A stretch of 64,000 nucleotides of DNA, taken from Klebsiella indica (lineage in GTDB: Bacteria; Pseudomonadota; Gammaproteobacteria; Enterobacterales; Enterobacteriaceae). Positions 38,629-46,721 of the stretch are shown here, piece after piece. Within the stretch, counting starts at the first letter, position 1. Every line of letters begins with the position of its first letter. A program made the position numbers and the translations under genes. Location of the stretch: positions 186,001-250,000 of the forward strand of contig NZ_VCHQ01000005.1 of NCBI RefSeq assembly GCF_005860775.1, read 5' to 3'. The notes under the pieces are model-generated. The model did no database searches and was not told the DNA's origin. It was given only the letters and a program-made list of their open reading frames with translations.

Positions 38629-39378
38629 ATGGCCAGGAAAATTATTGTCGTTACCGCCGCTTACGGTAATGACCATGTTAAAGCGCTCGGCGGGCAGTCC
38701 GCCGTGCTGCCGTTTATCGCCGCTGCCGGGGCGGACGGCGTGGAAATTCGCCGCGAACTGTTCAGCGCCGATGAACTGAACCACCTGCCGTCGCTGGCCG
38801 CAGACATTGAGCGCCGTGGTCTGCTGGCTTGCTACTCAGCCCCGGAAGCCCTGTTTGCCCGCGATGGCGCGCTCAATCCGCAACTTCCCTCTCTCCTGCT
38901 GGAAGCGCAAACCCTTAATGCGCTGTGGCTGAAACTCTCGCTGGGCAACTTTAACCACCACAAGGAACTGGAAGCGCTGCGGGATATTCTGCGCGAAAGC
39001 GGGATGACGCTGGTGGTTGAGAACGATCAGACTGATTGCGGCCAGTTAGCGCCAATGCAACGCTTCAAAGCCGCCTGCCGGGTTAATCAGCTGCCCATCA
39101 CCCTGACCTTTGATATGGGCAACTGGTTGTGGGTCGGCGACTCGCCGGAAGAAGCCGCCCGCCATCTGGCGCCCGCCGTCAGCTATATCCACGTCAAAGC
39201 GGCTGAGCCGCATCATTCGCACTTTCGTGCCGTGCCGCCGGACGAAGCCGCCGACCGCTGGCTGACACTGCTCGACAACCTGCCCGCCGATGCCCCCCGC
39301 GGGATTGAATTTCCGCTGACCGGGCAGGACCTGACGGCCGTGACCCGCCGCTATGTCAACCTGTTACGCAAGGATTAA
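38629..39378 (+). CDS. kguE: KguE-like sugar phosphate isomerase/epimerase
   Basis: A 249-residue TIM-barrel protein of the xylose-isomerase-like (AP endonuclease 2) superfamily. Visible are the N-terminal barrel strand IIVVTAAYG, the metal-site strands VVENDQT and LTFDMGNWLW, and SYIHVKA. It is the first gene of a kguE-K-T-D set. In Pseudomonas kguE belongs to 2-ketogluconate use, but its exact reaction is unclear. The start at 38629 has GGAG eight bases before; a frame-shifted ATG at 38624 lies just upstream and is not used. It is separated from kguK by three bases and is probably coupled to it. Confidence 0.75.
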   Translation: MARKIIVVTAAYGNDHVKALGGQSAVLPFIAAAGADGVEIRRELFSADELNHLPSLAADIERRGLLACYSAPEALFARDGALNPQLPSLLLEAQTLNALWLKLSLGNFNHHKELEALRDILRESGMTLVVENDQTDCGQLAPMQRFKAACRVNQLPITLTFDMGNWLWVGDSPEEAARHLAPAVSYIHVKAAEPHHSHFRAVPPDEAADRWLTLLDNLPADAPRGIEFPLTGQDLTAVTRRYVNLLRKD

Positions 39379-39381
39379 GTT

Positions 39382-40320
39382 ATGCAAAAAACGTTGGATG
39401 TCATCACGATAGGCGAAGCTATGGCGATGTTTGTCGCCAGCGAAACCGGCGAACTGGCTGACGCTGAGCACTTTATGAAACGCGTTGCGGGGGCCGAACT
39501 GAACGTCGCCACCGGCCTTGCCCGTCTGGGTTTTCGCGTCGGCTGGGTAAGCCGCGTCGGCGAGGATAGCTTTGGCCGCTTCATCCTCAACACGCTGGCG
39601 AAAGAGGGAATCGACGCTGACGGGGTTAGCCTGGATCGCCGCTACGCTACCGGCTTTCAGTTGAAATCTAAAGTCGATAATGGAACCGATCCCATTGTGG
39701 AATATTTCCGTAAAGGCTCCGCCGCCAGCCATCTGTCGCCGGACGACTTTAACGAAGCGTACTTCGCCAGCGCCCGTCATCTGCACTTAAGCGGCGTCGC
39801 CGCTGCGCTGTCAGACAGCTCGTACGCGCTGCTGGAGCATGCTGCTCGTGCCATGAAAGGCCAGGGGAAAACCCTCTCATTCGACCCGAATCTGCGTCCG
39901 ACGCTATGGAAAAGTACCGCCGAAATGGTCGGGCAACTCAACCGCCTCGCTTTTCAGGCCGACTGGGTGCTGCCTGGTTTGAAAGAAGGGATGGTTCTGA
40001 CCGGTCAGCAGACGCCCGAAGCCATCGCCGATTTCTACCTAACCCGCGGCGTACGCACGGTGGTGATCAAGACCGGTTCCGATGGCGCCTGGTATAAAAC
40101 CGCTGACGGCGACCAGGGGGCGGTAGCGGCGATAAAAGTCGATAACGTCGTGGATACCGTCGGCGCAGGCGATGGTTTTGCCGTCGGCGTGATTAGCGCC
40201 CTGCTGGAAGGCAAGTCGCTGCAGCAGGCGGTACTGCGCGGCAACAAAATCGGTTCATTGGCCATTCAGGTCCAGGGCGATAGCGAAGGGTTGCCCACGC
40301 GCGAGGCGCTGGGCGAGTAA
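39382..40320 (+). CDS. kguK: KguK-like 2-ketogluconokinase (PfkB family)
   Basis: A PfkB sugar kinase of 312 residues with VITIGEAMAMF at the N-terminus, GAELNVATGLARLG as the first signature region and DTVGAGDGFAVG as the second, with Asp as catalytic base. In this operon it should phosphorylate 2-keto-D-gluconate to 2-keto-6-phosphogluconate. On its own it could be annotated as a KDG kinase, but it is clearly different from the KdgK in this window, and the neighbours (KguE, KguT, GhrB) point to 2-ketogluconate. About 100 bp of non-coding DNA follow before kguT. Confidence 0.78.
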   Translation: MQKTLDVITIGEAMAMFVASETGELADAEHFMKRVAGAELNVATGLARLGFRVGWVSRVGEDSFGRFILNTLAKEGIDADGVSLDRRYATGFQLKSKVDNGTDPIVEYFRKGSAASHLSPDDFNEAYFASARHLHLSGVAAALSDSSYALLEHAARAMKGQGKTLSFDPNLRPTLWKSTAEMVGQLNRLAFQADWVLPGLKEGMVLTGQQTPEAIADFYLTRGVRTVVIKTGSDGAWYKTADGDQGAVAAIKVDNVVDTVGAGDGFAVGVISALLEGKSLQQAVLRGNKIGSLAIQVQGDSEGLPTREALGE

Positions 40321-40422
40321 GCAACGCCCACGCAATGTACGGCCGTCCTGTACCCTACATGCAGCGCGGCGTAACCGATCTTTTCTAATGATAAATGTCA
40401 CCTCACTCACAGAGGCAATCCT

Positions 40423-41703
40423 ATGAATAGCTCGACAAATGCAACAAAACGCTGGTGGTATATCATGCCTATCGTGTTTATCACCTATAGCCTGGCATAC
40501 CTCGACCGCGCTAACTTCAGTTTCGCTTCAGCAGCCGGTATTACTGAAGATTTGGGCATCACCAAAGGTATCTCTTCCCTGCTGGGGGCGCTATTTTTCC
40601 TCGGCTACTTCTTTTTTCAGATCCCCGGCGCGATTTATGCCGAACGCCGCAGCGTACGCAAACTGATTTTTATCTGCCTGATTCTGTGGGGCGCCTGCGC
40701 CTCGCTGACCGGGATGGTGCACAATATCCCGGCGCTGGCGGCAATCCGCTTTATTCTTGGCGTCGTAGAGGCGGCGGTAATGCCCGCGATGCTGATTTAT
40801 ATCAGCAACTGGTTTACCAAATCCGAACGTTCTCGCGCCAATACGTTCCTGATCCTCGGCAATCCGGTAACGGTGCTGTGGATGTCGGTTGTGTCCGGTT
40901 ACCTGATTCAGTCTTTCGGCTGGCGGGAAATGTTCATCTTTGAAGGTGTACCGGCGATTATCTGGGCATGCTGCTGGTGGGTACTGGTGAAGGATAAACC
41001 GTCCCAGGTCAACTGGCTGGCGGAAAGCGAAAAAGCCGCGCTGCAGGAACAACTGGAACGTGAACAACAGGGCATCAAACCGATACGCAACTACGGTGAA
41101 GCTTTCCGCTCGCGTAACGTTGTGCTGCTGTGTATGCAGTATTTTGCCTGGAGCATCGGGGTTTACGGTTTCGTCCTGTGGCTACCGTCGATTATCCGCA
41201 GCGGCGGCGAGAATATGGGGATGGTTGAGGTCGGCTGGCTCTCTTCGGTTCCTTATCTGGCGGCGACCATCGCCATGATCGTGGTGTCATGGGCCTCCGA
41301 TAAGATGCAGAATCGCAAGCTGTTTGTCTGGCCGCTACTGCTGATTGGCGGGCTGGCGTTTATCGGCTCCTGGGCCGTCGGCGCCCACCATTTCTGGGTT
41401 TCCTATTCGTTACTGGTGATTGCCGGTGCGGCGATGTACGCCCCATACGGGCCTTTCTTCGCCATCATCCCTGAAATGCTGCCGCGTAACGTTGCCGGGG
41501 GTGCGATGGCGCTGATCAACAGCATGGGCGCCCTGGGGTCTTTCTTCGGTTCCTGGTTTGTGGGCTATCTGAATGGCACTACCGGTAGCCCGTCCGCATC
41601 GTACATTTTTATGGGAGTGGCGCTTTTCGCTTCGGTATGGCTTACTCTGATTGTTAAGCCTGCTAATAATCAAAAAATTCCGCTTGGCGCACGTCACGCC
41701 TGA
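40423..41703 (+). CDS. kguT: KguT-like MFS transporter (anion:cation symporter family)
   Basis: A 426-residue, 12-helix carrier of the ACS branch of the MFS, which moves organic and sugar acids (GarP, DgoT and KguT types). Typical are the first-helix pattern ITYSLAYLDRANFSFA and the later GVVEAAVMPAMLIYISNWF. In this operon the likely substrate is 2-ketogluconate in symport with protons. The start at 40423 follows AGAGGCAATCCT. ghrB begins 24 bp after the stop, so transport and reduction are co-transcribed. The substrate is inferred from neighbours only. Confidence 0.8.
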   Translation: MNSSTNATKRWWYIMPIVFITYSLAYLDRANFSFASAAGITEDLGITKGISSLLGALFFLGYFFFQIPGAIYAERRSVRKLIFICLILWGACASLTGMVHNIPALAAIRFILGVVEAAVMPAMLIYISNWFTKSERSRANTFLILGNPVTVLWMSVVSGYLIQSFGWREMFIFEGVPAIIWACCWWVLVKDKPSQVNWLAESEKAALQEQLEREQQGIKPIRNYGEAFRSRNVVLLCMQYFAWSIGVYGFVLWLPSIIRSGGENMGMVEVGWLSSVPYLAATIAMIVVSWASDKMQNRKLFVWPLLLIGGLAFIGSWAVGAHHFWVSYSLLVIAGAAMYAPYGPFFAIIPEMLPRNVAGGAMALINSMGALGSFFGSWFVGYLNGTTGSPSASYIFMGVALFASVWLTLIVKPANNQKIPLGARHA

Positions 41704-41727
41704 AACCTTCACATAATGGAGATCCGC

Positions 41728-42699
41728 ATGAAGCCGTCAGTTATTCTCTACAAAACGCTTCCCGACGACCTGCAACAGCGTCTGGAACAACACTTTACCG
41801 TGACTCAGGTGAAAAACCTGAATCCGGAGACCGTTTCACAACATGCCGCCGCCTTTGCTGAAGCGGTGGGTCTGCTGGGCGCCAGCGAAAAAGTCGATAC
41901 CGCGTTACTGGAGAACATGCCGAAGCTTCGTGCAACCTCAACCATCTCCGTCGGCTATGACAACTTCGACGTTGATGCCCTGAATGCACGTAAAATATTA
42001 CTGATGCACACCCCGACGGTGTTGACCGAAACCGTGGCCGATACCGTGATGGCGCTGATTTTAAGTACCGCGCGTCGGGTGGTTGAAGTCGCCGACCGCG
42101 TAAAAGCCGGGGAGTGGACGAAAAGCATTGGCCCGGACTGGTTTGGTAACGATGTGCATCATAAAACCCTGGGCATCGTCGGCATGGGGCGTATCGGGAT
42201 GGCGCTCGCCCAGCGCGCGCATGCGGGTTTCGGCATGCCGATTCTCTACAACGCTCGTCGCCAGCACCCGCAGGCGGAAGAGCGGTTTAATGCCCGCTAT
42301 TGCGATCTCGATACGTTGTTGCAGGAAGCCGATTTTGTCTGCCTGATCCTGCCGCTGACTGACGAGACGTATCACCTGTTTGGCAAAGCGCAGTTCGCCA
42401 GGATGAAGTCCTCCGCCATCTTTATTAACGCCGGTCGTGGCGCCGTGGTTGACGAGAAATCGCTGATTGCCGCCCTACAGGAAGGGAAAATTTATGCTGC
42501 CGGACTGGACGTGTTCGAACAAGAACCGCTGGCGAAAGATTCTCCGCTGCTAAGTCTGCCAAACGTCGTTGCGTTGCCGCATATAGGCTCCGCAACCCAC
42601 GAGACTCGTTACAATATGGCGGCCTGCGCGGTGGATAATCTGATTGATGCCCTGAACGGCAAAGTCGAGAAGAACTGCGTTAATCCGCACGTGAAGTGA
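41728..42699 (+). CDS. ghrB: GhrB, glyoxylate/hydroxypyruvate/2-ketogluconate reductase
   Basis: An NADPH-dependent D-2-hydroxyacid dehydrogenase, 323 residues, very close to E. coli GhrB (YiaE), which reduces glyoxylate, hydroxypyruvate and 2-ketoaldonates. The Rossmann motif is [14 protein letters not shown] and the catalytic Arg, Glu and His lie in [16 protein letters not shown] and LPHIGSAT. As the last gene of the kgu set it takes the place of kguD, whose product in Pseudomonas reduces 2-keto-6-phosphogluconate to 6-phosphogluconate. The start at 41728 has GGAG and fits homologues; an ATG at 41716 is less likely. In E. coli ghrB stands alone here. Confidence 0.93.
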   Translation: MKPSVILYKTLPDDLQQRLEQHFTVTQVKNLNPETVSQHAAAFAEAVGLLGASEKVDTALLENMPKLRATSTISVGYDNFDVDALNARKILLMHTPTVLTETVADTVMALILSTARRVVEVADRVKAGEWTKSIGPDWFGNDVHHKTLGIVGMGRIGMALAQRAHAGFGMPILYNARRQHPQAEERFNARYCDLDTLLQEADFVCLILPLTDETYHLFGKAQFARMKSSAIFINAGRGAVVDEKSLIAALQEGKIYAAGLDVFEQEPLAKDSPLLSLPNVVALPHIGSATHETRYNMAACAVDNLIDALNGKVEKNCVNPHVK

Positions 42700-42709
42700 G
42701 AAACAGCAA

Positions 42710-42739
42710 TCCCGGATAAAGCAGACGCCTTACCCGGGA
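42710..42739. terminator. REP-like hairpin between convergent ghrB and yiaF
   Basis: TCCCGG and CCGGGA arms enclose ATAAAGCAGACGCCTTAC, which resembles half of a REP unit (CCGGATAA...). It lies 10 bp after ghrB and just before the end of yiaF, so it could protect or end both mRNAs. Confidence 0.45.
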
Positions 42740-42750
42740 GATCTGACCAC

Positions 42751-43461
42751 TTAGCGCGTCGCGTTCACCGCCGCGGTCCACGCCTGATTAAAAGCCTGGT
42801 GCTGCGCGGGCAAGGGCCCGACCAGCGTATTATACTGGCTGGCCTGCTGTGAAGTCGGGAACTGAATGCCGTTGGCGACGAAGCTGACCTGCGTCCCCTG
42901 TTGGGCAATAAAATCACCGACCTGCACCAGTTGCCGGGTGAAGACCTGCGCCACCGGGATCAGCGGCTGCAGCGCATTCGCTGGCGTCGTCACGACTTTA
43001 TTATAAACCTGGTCGAAGACCGGCTTCAGATCGTCGCTCTGTTTCAGCGCGCCGTGAGCGGCATCGGCCTGCATTTTTGCGTTTTCCAGTTGCTGGCTCA
43101 GAACGCCCAGCGCGCCGTTTGCCTGACGCAGCGGTTCGCGTTGAGTCACATAATCCTGCGGCACGCGAATCGCATTCACGCTATCCACCACCGGACGCAA
43201 CCCCGCATCCATCGCCTGACTCACCTGCTGTGAATAACCGTAAATCACCGCGTAATCGGAAACGAAAGGTCCGAACTGTTTTTTCTGATCGGCGGTCAGC
43301 GTCGGCAGACGTTCGCCGCTACGCATTGCCGTATTTTGCAGGAAGTCGATGAACGCTTTGCGCTGATCGCCTTCTTTATCGAAACACCCACTCAGGCTAA
43401 CCACCATTAACAGGGCTGCAATAGCCGCAAACCAGCGAGAGCAGGACTTTCCTGTCGCCAT
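42751..43461 (-). CDS. yiaF: YiaF, DUF3053 lipoprotein
   Basis: A 236-residue protein, same length as E. coli YiaF and about 85-90% alike by eye. The N-terminus MATGKSCSRWF leads to a hydrophobic stretch and a lipobox LSGC at about residue 25, so it should be a lipoprotein. The rest is helical and rich in Gln. Function is unknown; in E. coli it has been linked to envelope permeability only indirectly. The start at 43461 follows AAAGGAGTAAAAA; a frame reaching 57 codons further upstream has no support. It is convergent with ghrB. Confidence 0.92.
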   Translation of the reverse strand: MATGKSCSRWFAAIAALLMVVSLSGCFDKEGDQRKAFIDFLQNTAMRSGERLPTLTADQKKQFGPFVSDYAVIYGYSQQVSQAMDAGLRPVVDSVNAIRVPQDYVTQREPLRQANGALGVLSQQLENAKMQADAAHGALKQSDDLKPVFDQVYNKVVTTPANALQPLIPVAQVFTRQLVQVGDFIAQQGTQVSFVANGIQFPTSQQASQYNTLVGPLPAQHQAFNQAWTAAVNATR

Positions 43462-43903
43462 TTTTTTACTCCTTTCAGCCAAAAAAAGCGCAAACAGGCA
43501 CACACGTGCCAGCCGCTGACAAGGATAGTCCAGGTCAGCCTTACAGGATACCTTTTCCTGACAATCTTCCCCCTTAAAAAGCAGGTATTCGGCCTTTGCG
43601 CCCCCACGACTATCGTCTGTTAAGTACATCACAATTACGGCTAGCGCTTAATGCTCGACAGAATTATTTAATTCACTGATTTTATTTGATTTACTAACCC
43701 TTCCCTTCTGACGGTTCGCGAAAACGGACGATAATCGCACGCTTACCGGCTGACCTGCATTGCCTGAAACAGAGTTCGATGATTTTATTAAATGAGGCGA
43801 TTAACGACACTTCGTTCGATAATCGCACAGACAATATCAATGACCGCGAGGGTGATAACAATAATCTATCTCTGTCCCCCGCTCAGCCTGCCAGGAATGC
43901 CGT
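43462..43903. promoter_or_regulatory. Divergent control region of yiaF and the aromatic-acid MFS gene
   Basis: No gene is seen. The 12-base word CGATAATCGCAC occurs twice on the plus strand, at 43729-43740 and 43817-43828, 88 bp apart. This looks like a pair of regulator sites for the MFS gene at 43904. Confidence 0.4.
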
Positions 43904-45262
43904 ATGAAGAAGACAACCATCGATATTCAGGCTTTTATCAATGAACATCCCTTCACGAAATACCAGTGGATGATTCTGGCCTTATGTTTTATCACCGTCG
44001 CGATGGACGGGTTCGATACCGCGATAATCGGCTTTATTGCCTCTGACCTTGTGCAGGAATGGGGGGTTGAAAAGTCGGCGTTGGGCCCGGTAATGAGCGC
44101 CGCCCTGGTGGGACTTGCCGTCGGTGCGCTGACCGCTGGCCCTCTCGCCGACCGCATCGGACGTAAGAAAGTGTTGATTATGTCGATCATGGTTTTCGGC
44201 GGCTTCAGCCTGCTGACCGCCTTTGCCACCAGCCTCAATCAGCTGACGCTGCTGCGTTTTCTTACCGGTTTAGGGCTGGGGGCCGCGATGCCAAACGCCG
44301 CGACGCTGATGAGTGAATACGCGCCTGAACGACGCCGTGCCCTGATGGTCAACCTGATGTTTGTCGGTTTTCCGATGGGCTCGTCGATGGGAGGTTTCCT
44401 CTCCGCCTGGATGATCCCCCACTACGGCTGGCAGAGCGTACTGGTGCTTGGCGGCGTGATGCCGCTGCTGCTGGCGGTTGCGCTGCTCTTTCTCCTGCCG
44501 GAATCAGCACGATATATGGTCGTTAAACAACAGCCTGCCCGGCGTATCGCCGCCGTTTTGCGCCGTATCGCGCCCGTTCCTGAGCAAGCCGAATTTGAGT
44601 TACGGGAAGCAGGACAGGTAAAAGAGAAATCGGCCATCGGGGTTATTTTCTCACCGCGCTATGCCATCGGTACCATAATGCTGTGCCTGACCTACTTTAT
44701 GGGTCTGCTGATCTTTTATTTACTCACCAGTTGGCTCCCGCTGCTGATTCGCGAAACCGGCGCAACCATGAGCCAGGCCTCGATTATTACCGCGCTGTTC
44801 CCGCTGGGAGGCGGTATTGGCGTGCTTATCCTCGGCGCGTTGATGGATAAGATCAATCCGAACAAAGTGGTTGCCGTGGGCTGGCTGTTAACCGGAATAT
44901 TCGTTTGCCTGGTTGGTTTCTCAACCCACAGCCTGCTGCTGATGGGGGTGATGGTCTTTATCGCCGGCAGCATTATGAACGGCGCGCAATCATCCATGCC
45001 TGCGCTGGCCGCCGGATTTTATCCCACACAGGGGCGCGCGACCGGTGTTGCCTGGATGTTGGGGATTGGACGCTTCGGCGGGATTCTTGGCGCGTTCAGC
45101 GGCGCTTTCTTGATGCAGGCCCAGCTCTCCTTCGAAACCATTTTCTCTCTGCTGGCGATCCCGGCCTTCTTGTCCGCCATTGCGCTGCTGGTGAAATACA
45201 AACTGGGTCAACAAAAGCCGCAGACGTTACCGCGTGAAGTTGATAAGCTGCAAAAAGCATAA
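43904..45262 (+). CDS. MFS transporter, aromatic acid:H+ symporter (AAHS/PcaK-like) family
   Basis: A 452-residue, 12-helix carrier. The helix 1 motif VAMDGFDTAIIGF and the loop 2-3 signature GPLADRIGRKKVL are characteristic of the AAHS family (PcaK, BenK, MhpT), where the DGxD aspartates are needed for aromatic acid uptake. I cannot name the substrate: no ring-cleavage or side-chain genes lie nearby. E. coli has no such gene between yiaF and yiaG, so it is an addition relative to that layout. It is flanked by a long control region and a strong terminator, so it forms its own unit. Base composition looks like that of its neighbours. Confidence 0.88.
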   Translation: MKKTTIDIQAFINEHPFTKYQWMILALCFITVAMDGFDTAIIGFIASDLVQEWGVEKSALGPVMSAALVGLAVGALTAGPLADRIGRKKVLIMSIMVFGGFSLLTAFATSLNQLTLLRFLTGLGLGAAMPNAATLMSEYAPERRRALMVNLMFVGFPMGSSMGGFLSAWMIPHYGWQSVLVLGGVMPLLLAVALLFLLPESARYMVVKQQPARRIAAVLRRIAPVPEQAEFELREAGQVKEKSAIGVIFSPRYAIGTIMLCLTYFMGLLIFYLLTSWLPLLIRETGATMSQASIITALFPLGGGIGVLILGALMDKINPNKVVAVGWLLTGIFVCLVGFSTHSLLLMGVMVFIAGSIMNGAQSSMPALAAGFYPTQGRATGVAWMLGIGRFGGILGAFSGAFLMQAQLSFETIFSLLAIPAFLSAIALLVKYKLGQQKPQTLPREVDKLQKA

Positions 45263-45267
45263 TCGGC

Positions 45268-45298
45268 AGGCCAGCGAGACAACGCTGGCCTTTATCCT
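45268..45298 (+). terminator. Rho-independent terminator after the AAHS transporter
   Basis: AGGCCAGCG and CGCTGGCCT form a nine-base-pair stem with a six-base loop, followed by TTATCCTTTTCTT, six bases beyond the stop. Confidence 0.88.
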
Positions 45299-45310
45299 TT
45301 TCTTCTTACC

Positions 45311-45446
45311 TATACGCTAAATAATTCGAGTTGCAGGACAAAACGGTTAACCGTTTTGAACGTCGCGAAGCGACGGCCCGTAGGCCGAGTTTGATGGATG
45401 AGACGCGTCACGCAAAAGCCAACACACCTGCAACTTGAAGTATGAC
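45311..45446. repeat. ERIC-related element with a replaced interior
   Basis: The ends are ERIC-like and inverted relative to 5934 (TATACGCTAAATAATTCGAG at the left, CAACTTGAAGTATGAC at the right). The middle lacks the standard core and instead carries the perfect 18-base palindrome AAAACGGTTAACCGTTTT (45340-45357) and a CGTCGCGAAGCGACG stem. Confidence 0.7.
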
Positions 45447-45639
45447 CAGTTTATTTACAATAATTTTCTAACCTGGCTCATTTAGATACTAATCATCGCC
45501 TTACCTCACTCAGACAGCCCGTAAAAAAATCGGCGGATACATAATGACCAGGATAAGCATTCTTTGCGTTTTTTTTCCGACTATTCTTAAGAGGCTCTAC
45601 AAAATTCACCCTCCGCCGTATGATAGAGAGGAGTTCTCA

Positions 45640-45933
45640 ATGGAATATAAAGATCCTGCGTTCGAACTACTAAGCAGCCTGGAACAAATTATTTTTAACG
45701 ATCAGGCTCAGACCGTTTCCCTGACGCATAAGCCCGCTGTATTCAATGAATTTGAACAACTACGCAAAGGCACCGGCTTGAAAATAGATGATTTCGCCAA
45801 TGCCATGGGCGTCAGCGTCGCGATGGTAAAAGAGTGGGAATCAAGACGCGTAAAACCCTCGATCACTGAACTCAAACTAATGCGCCTGATACAGGCAAAT
45901 CCTCAGCTTTCAAGACAACTTATTGACTCATGA
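45640..45933 (+). CDS. yiaG: YiaG, small XRE-type helix-turn-helix protein
   Basis: A 97-residue predicted DNA-binding protein close to E. coli YiaG (96 residues). The C-terminal half is a HigA/XRE-like helix-turn-helix (LKIDDFANAMGVSVAMVKEW, then ESRRVKPS). The N-terminal 35 residues are acidic and less conserved. Targets are unknown. The start at 45640 has AGGAG six bases before and fits the conserved MEYKDP; an upstream in-frame ATG at 45544 has no support. It sits upstream of cspA with its own terminator, and no toxin partner is adjacent. Confidence 0.92.
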   Translation: MEYKDPAFELLSSLEQIIFNDQAQTVSLTHKPAVFNEFEQLRKGTGLKIDDFANAMGVSVAMVKEWESRRVKPSITELKLMRLIQANPQLSRQLIDS

Positions 45934-45959
45934 TCTCAGGTAAAGTTTGTTACGGTTAG

Positions 45960-45983
45960 CGGTCCTGGAAAGGACCGTTTTTA
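45960..45983 (+). terminator. Terminator of yiaG
   Basis: CGGTCCT and AGGACCG arms with a four-base GGAA loop are followed by TTTTTAT, 26 bases after the yiaG stop and before the cspA promoter. Confidence 0.85.
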
Positions 45984-46001
45984 TATCGCCGAAAAAAAAG
46001 T

Positions 46002-46030
46002 TTGCTATCACCGCCTGAAAATGCGTTAAT
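46002..46030 (+). promoter_or_regulatory. cspA promoter
   Basis: TTGCTA (46002-46007) and GTTAAT (46025-46030) with 17-base spacing correspond to the E. coli cspA promoter position just before the long leader. An A-rich run upstream (45991-45999) may act as UP element. Confidence 0.6.
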
Positions 46031-46036
46031 GCTCCC

Positions 46037-46197
46037 CGGTTTGATGTAAAGACCACAGAGCATTCGAATAGAGCAGTCCTTCAAAGGTTATCCGTTGATA
46101 GATACCCCGGTAGTGAACTTTCCCTTTATCGCTTCAAATCTGTAGTCCAGACCATAACGCCGAAAGGCTCATTTATTTTTCTTAAAGGTAATTCACT
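46037..46197 (+). promoter_or_regulatory. cspA 5' untranslated leader with cold box
   Basis: A 161-nt leader of the same length class as E. coli (about 159). It begins CGGTTTGATGTAAAGACC, which contains the cold-box-like TGATGTAAAGA (46042-46052). The block CTTCAAAGGTTATCCGTTGATAGATACCCC and the CGCCGAAAGGC stem near the end are also conserved. In E. coli this RNA refolds in the cold to expose the ribosome site. Several blocks differ in sequence, so the fold rather than the text seems conserved. Confidence 0.75.
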
Positions 46198-46410
46198 ATG
46201 TCCGGTAAAATGACTGGTATCGTAAAATGGTTCAACGCTGATAAAGGTTTCGGCTTCATCACTCCTGACGATGGCTCTAAAGACGTGTTCGTACACTTCT
46301 CCGCTATCCAGAACGATGGCTACAAATCCCTGGATGAAGGTCAGAAAGTTTCCTTCACCATCGAAAGCGGCGCTAAAGGCCCGGCAGCTGGTAACGTAAC
46401 CAGCCTGTAA
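46198..46410 (+). CDS. cspA: CspA, major cold shock protein
   Basis: A 70-residue OB-fold RNA chaperone that melts mRNA structure in the cold. As far as I can recall the sequence is identical to E. coli CspA. RNP1 is KGFGFI and RNP2 VFVHF, with the aromatic patch Trp11, Phe18, Phe20, Phe31 and His33. The ribosome site TTAAAGG precedes the ATG. The long 5' leader and the strong terminator after the gene are as in E. coli. It is convergent with glyS, with a mobile palindrome placed in between (46506-46680). Confidence 0.97.
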
Positions 46411-46437
46411 TCTTGGCTTTATAAGCTCAGAATTGAA

Positions 46438-46467
46438 GATCCCTGCCAGTCGGCGGGGATTTTTTTT
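46438..46467 (+). terminator. cspA terminator
   Basis: ATCCCTGCC and GGCGGGGAT pair (one G-T) across a four-base loop and are followed by a run of eight T, 27 bases after the cspA stop. Confidence 0.88.
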
Positions 46468-46487
46468 GCCTTTTTCCCCATAAAAAA

Positions 46488-46505
46488 ACCTGCCAGATGG
46501 CAGGT
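46488..46505 (-). terminator. Distal duplicate of the glyS terminator, beside the 175-bp element
   Basis: ACCTGCC and GGCAGGT arms. In the glyS direction it is followed by TTTTTTTAT. With 46684-46704 it forms a 21-base direct duplication that brackets the element at 46506-46680. Confidence 0.75.
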
Positions 46506-46680
46506 CAGATTGCTGACAAAGTGCGTTTTTCCGGAATTGCCCGGCGGCGCTTCGCTTGCGCGGGCCTACGAAAAACCCATAACATGATGATATTATTGGT
46601 TTTACATGCCAGGTAAAGCGATAGCCGCCACCCGGCAGAAATGCGAGCACAATATCTAAATCAGGTTTGTCATCAGCCTC
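46506..46680 (-). mobile_element. 175-bp palindromic element, copy B, inserted in the glyS terminator
   Basis: The reverse complement of copy A (29141-29315), 175 bp in both cases and identical at all but one position. It separates two copies of the glyS terminator hairpin. In the element's own orientation both copies start directly after the TTTT of a terminator with GAGGCTGATG and end with CAATCTG directly before the next copy of the same hairpin. The two host terminators (proK and glyS) differ in sequence, so the duplication belongs to each target and not to the element. Confidence 0.8.
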
Positions 46681-46683
46681 AAA

Positions 46684-46704
46684 ACCTGCCAGATGGCAGG
46701 TTTT
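46684..46704 (-). terminator. Gene-proximal glyS terminator
   Basis: AAACCTGCC and GGCAGGTTT arms with a four-base loop, 18 bases past the glyS stop on the minus strand. The T-tract is only four bases because the element starts there; this copy may therefore be weaker than the uninterrupted one at 46488. Confidence 0.75.
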
Positions 46705-46721
46705 ATTTTATTGCGACGAAC

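Noticed and set aside
41716-41727. Earlier ATG for ghrB
   Set aside because: The ATG at 41728 has GGAG at the right distance and matches the conserved MKPSVILY start.
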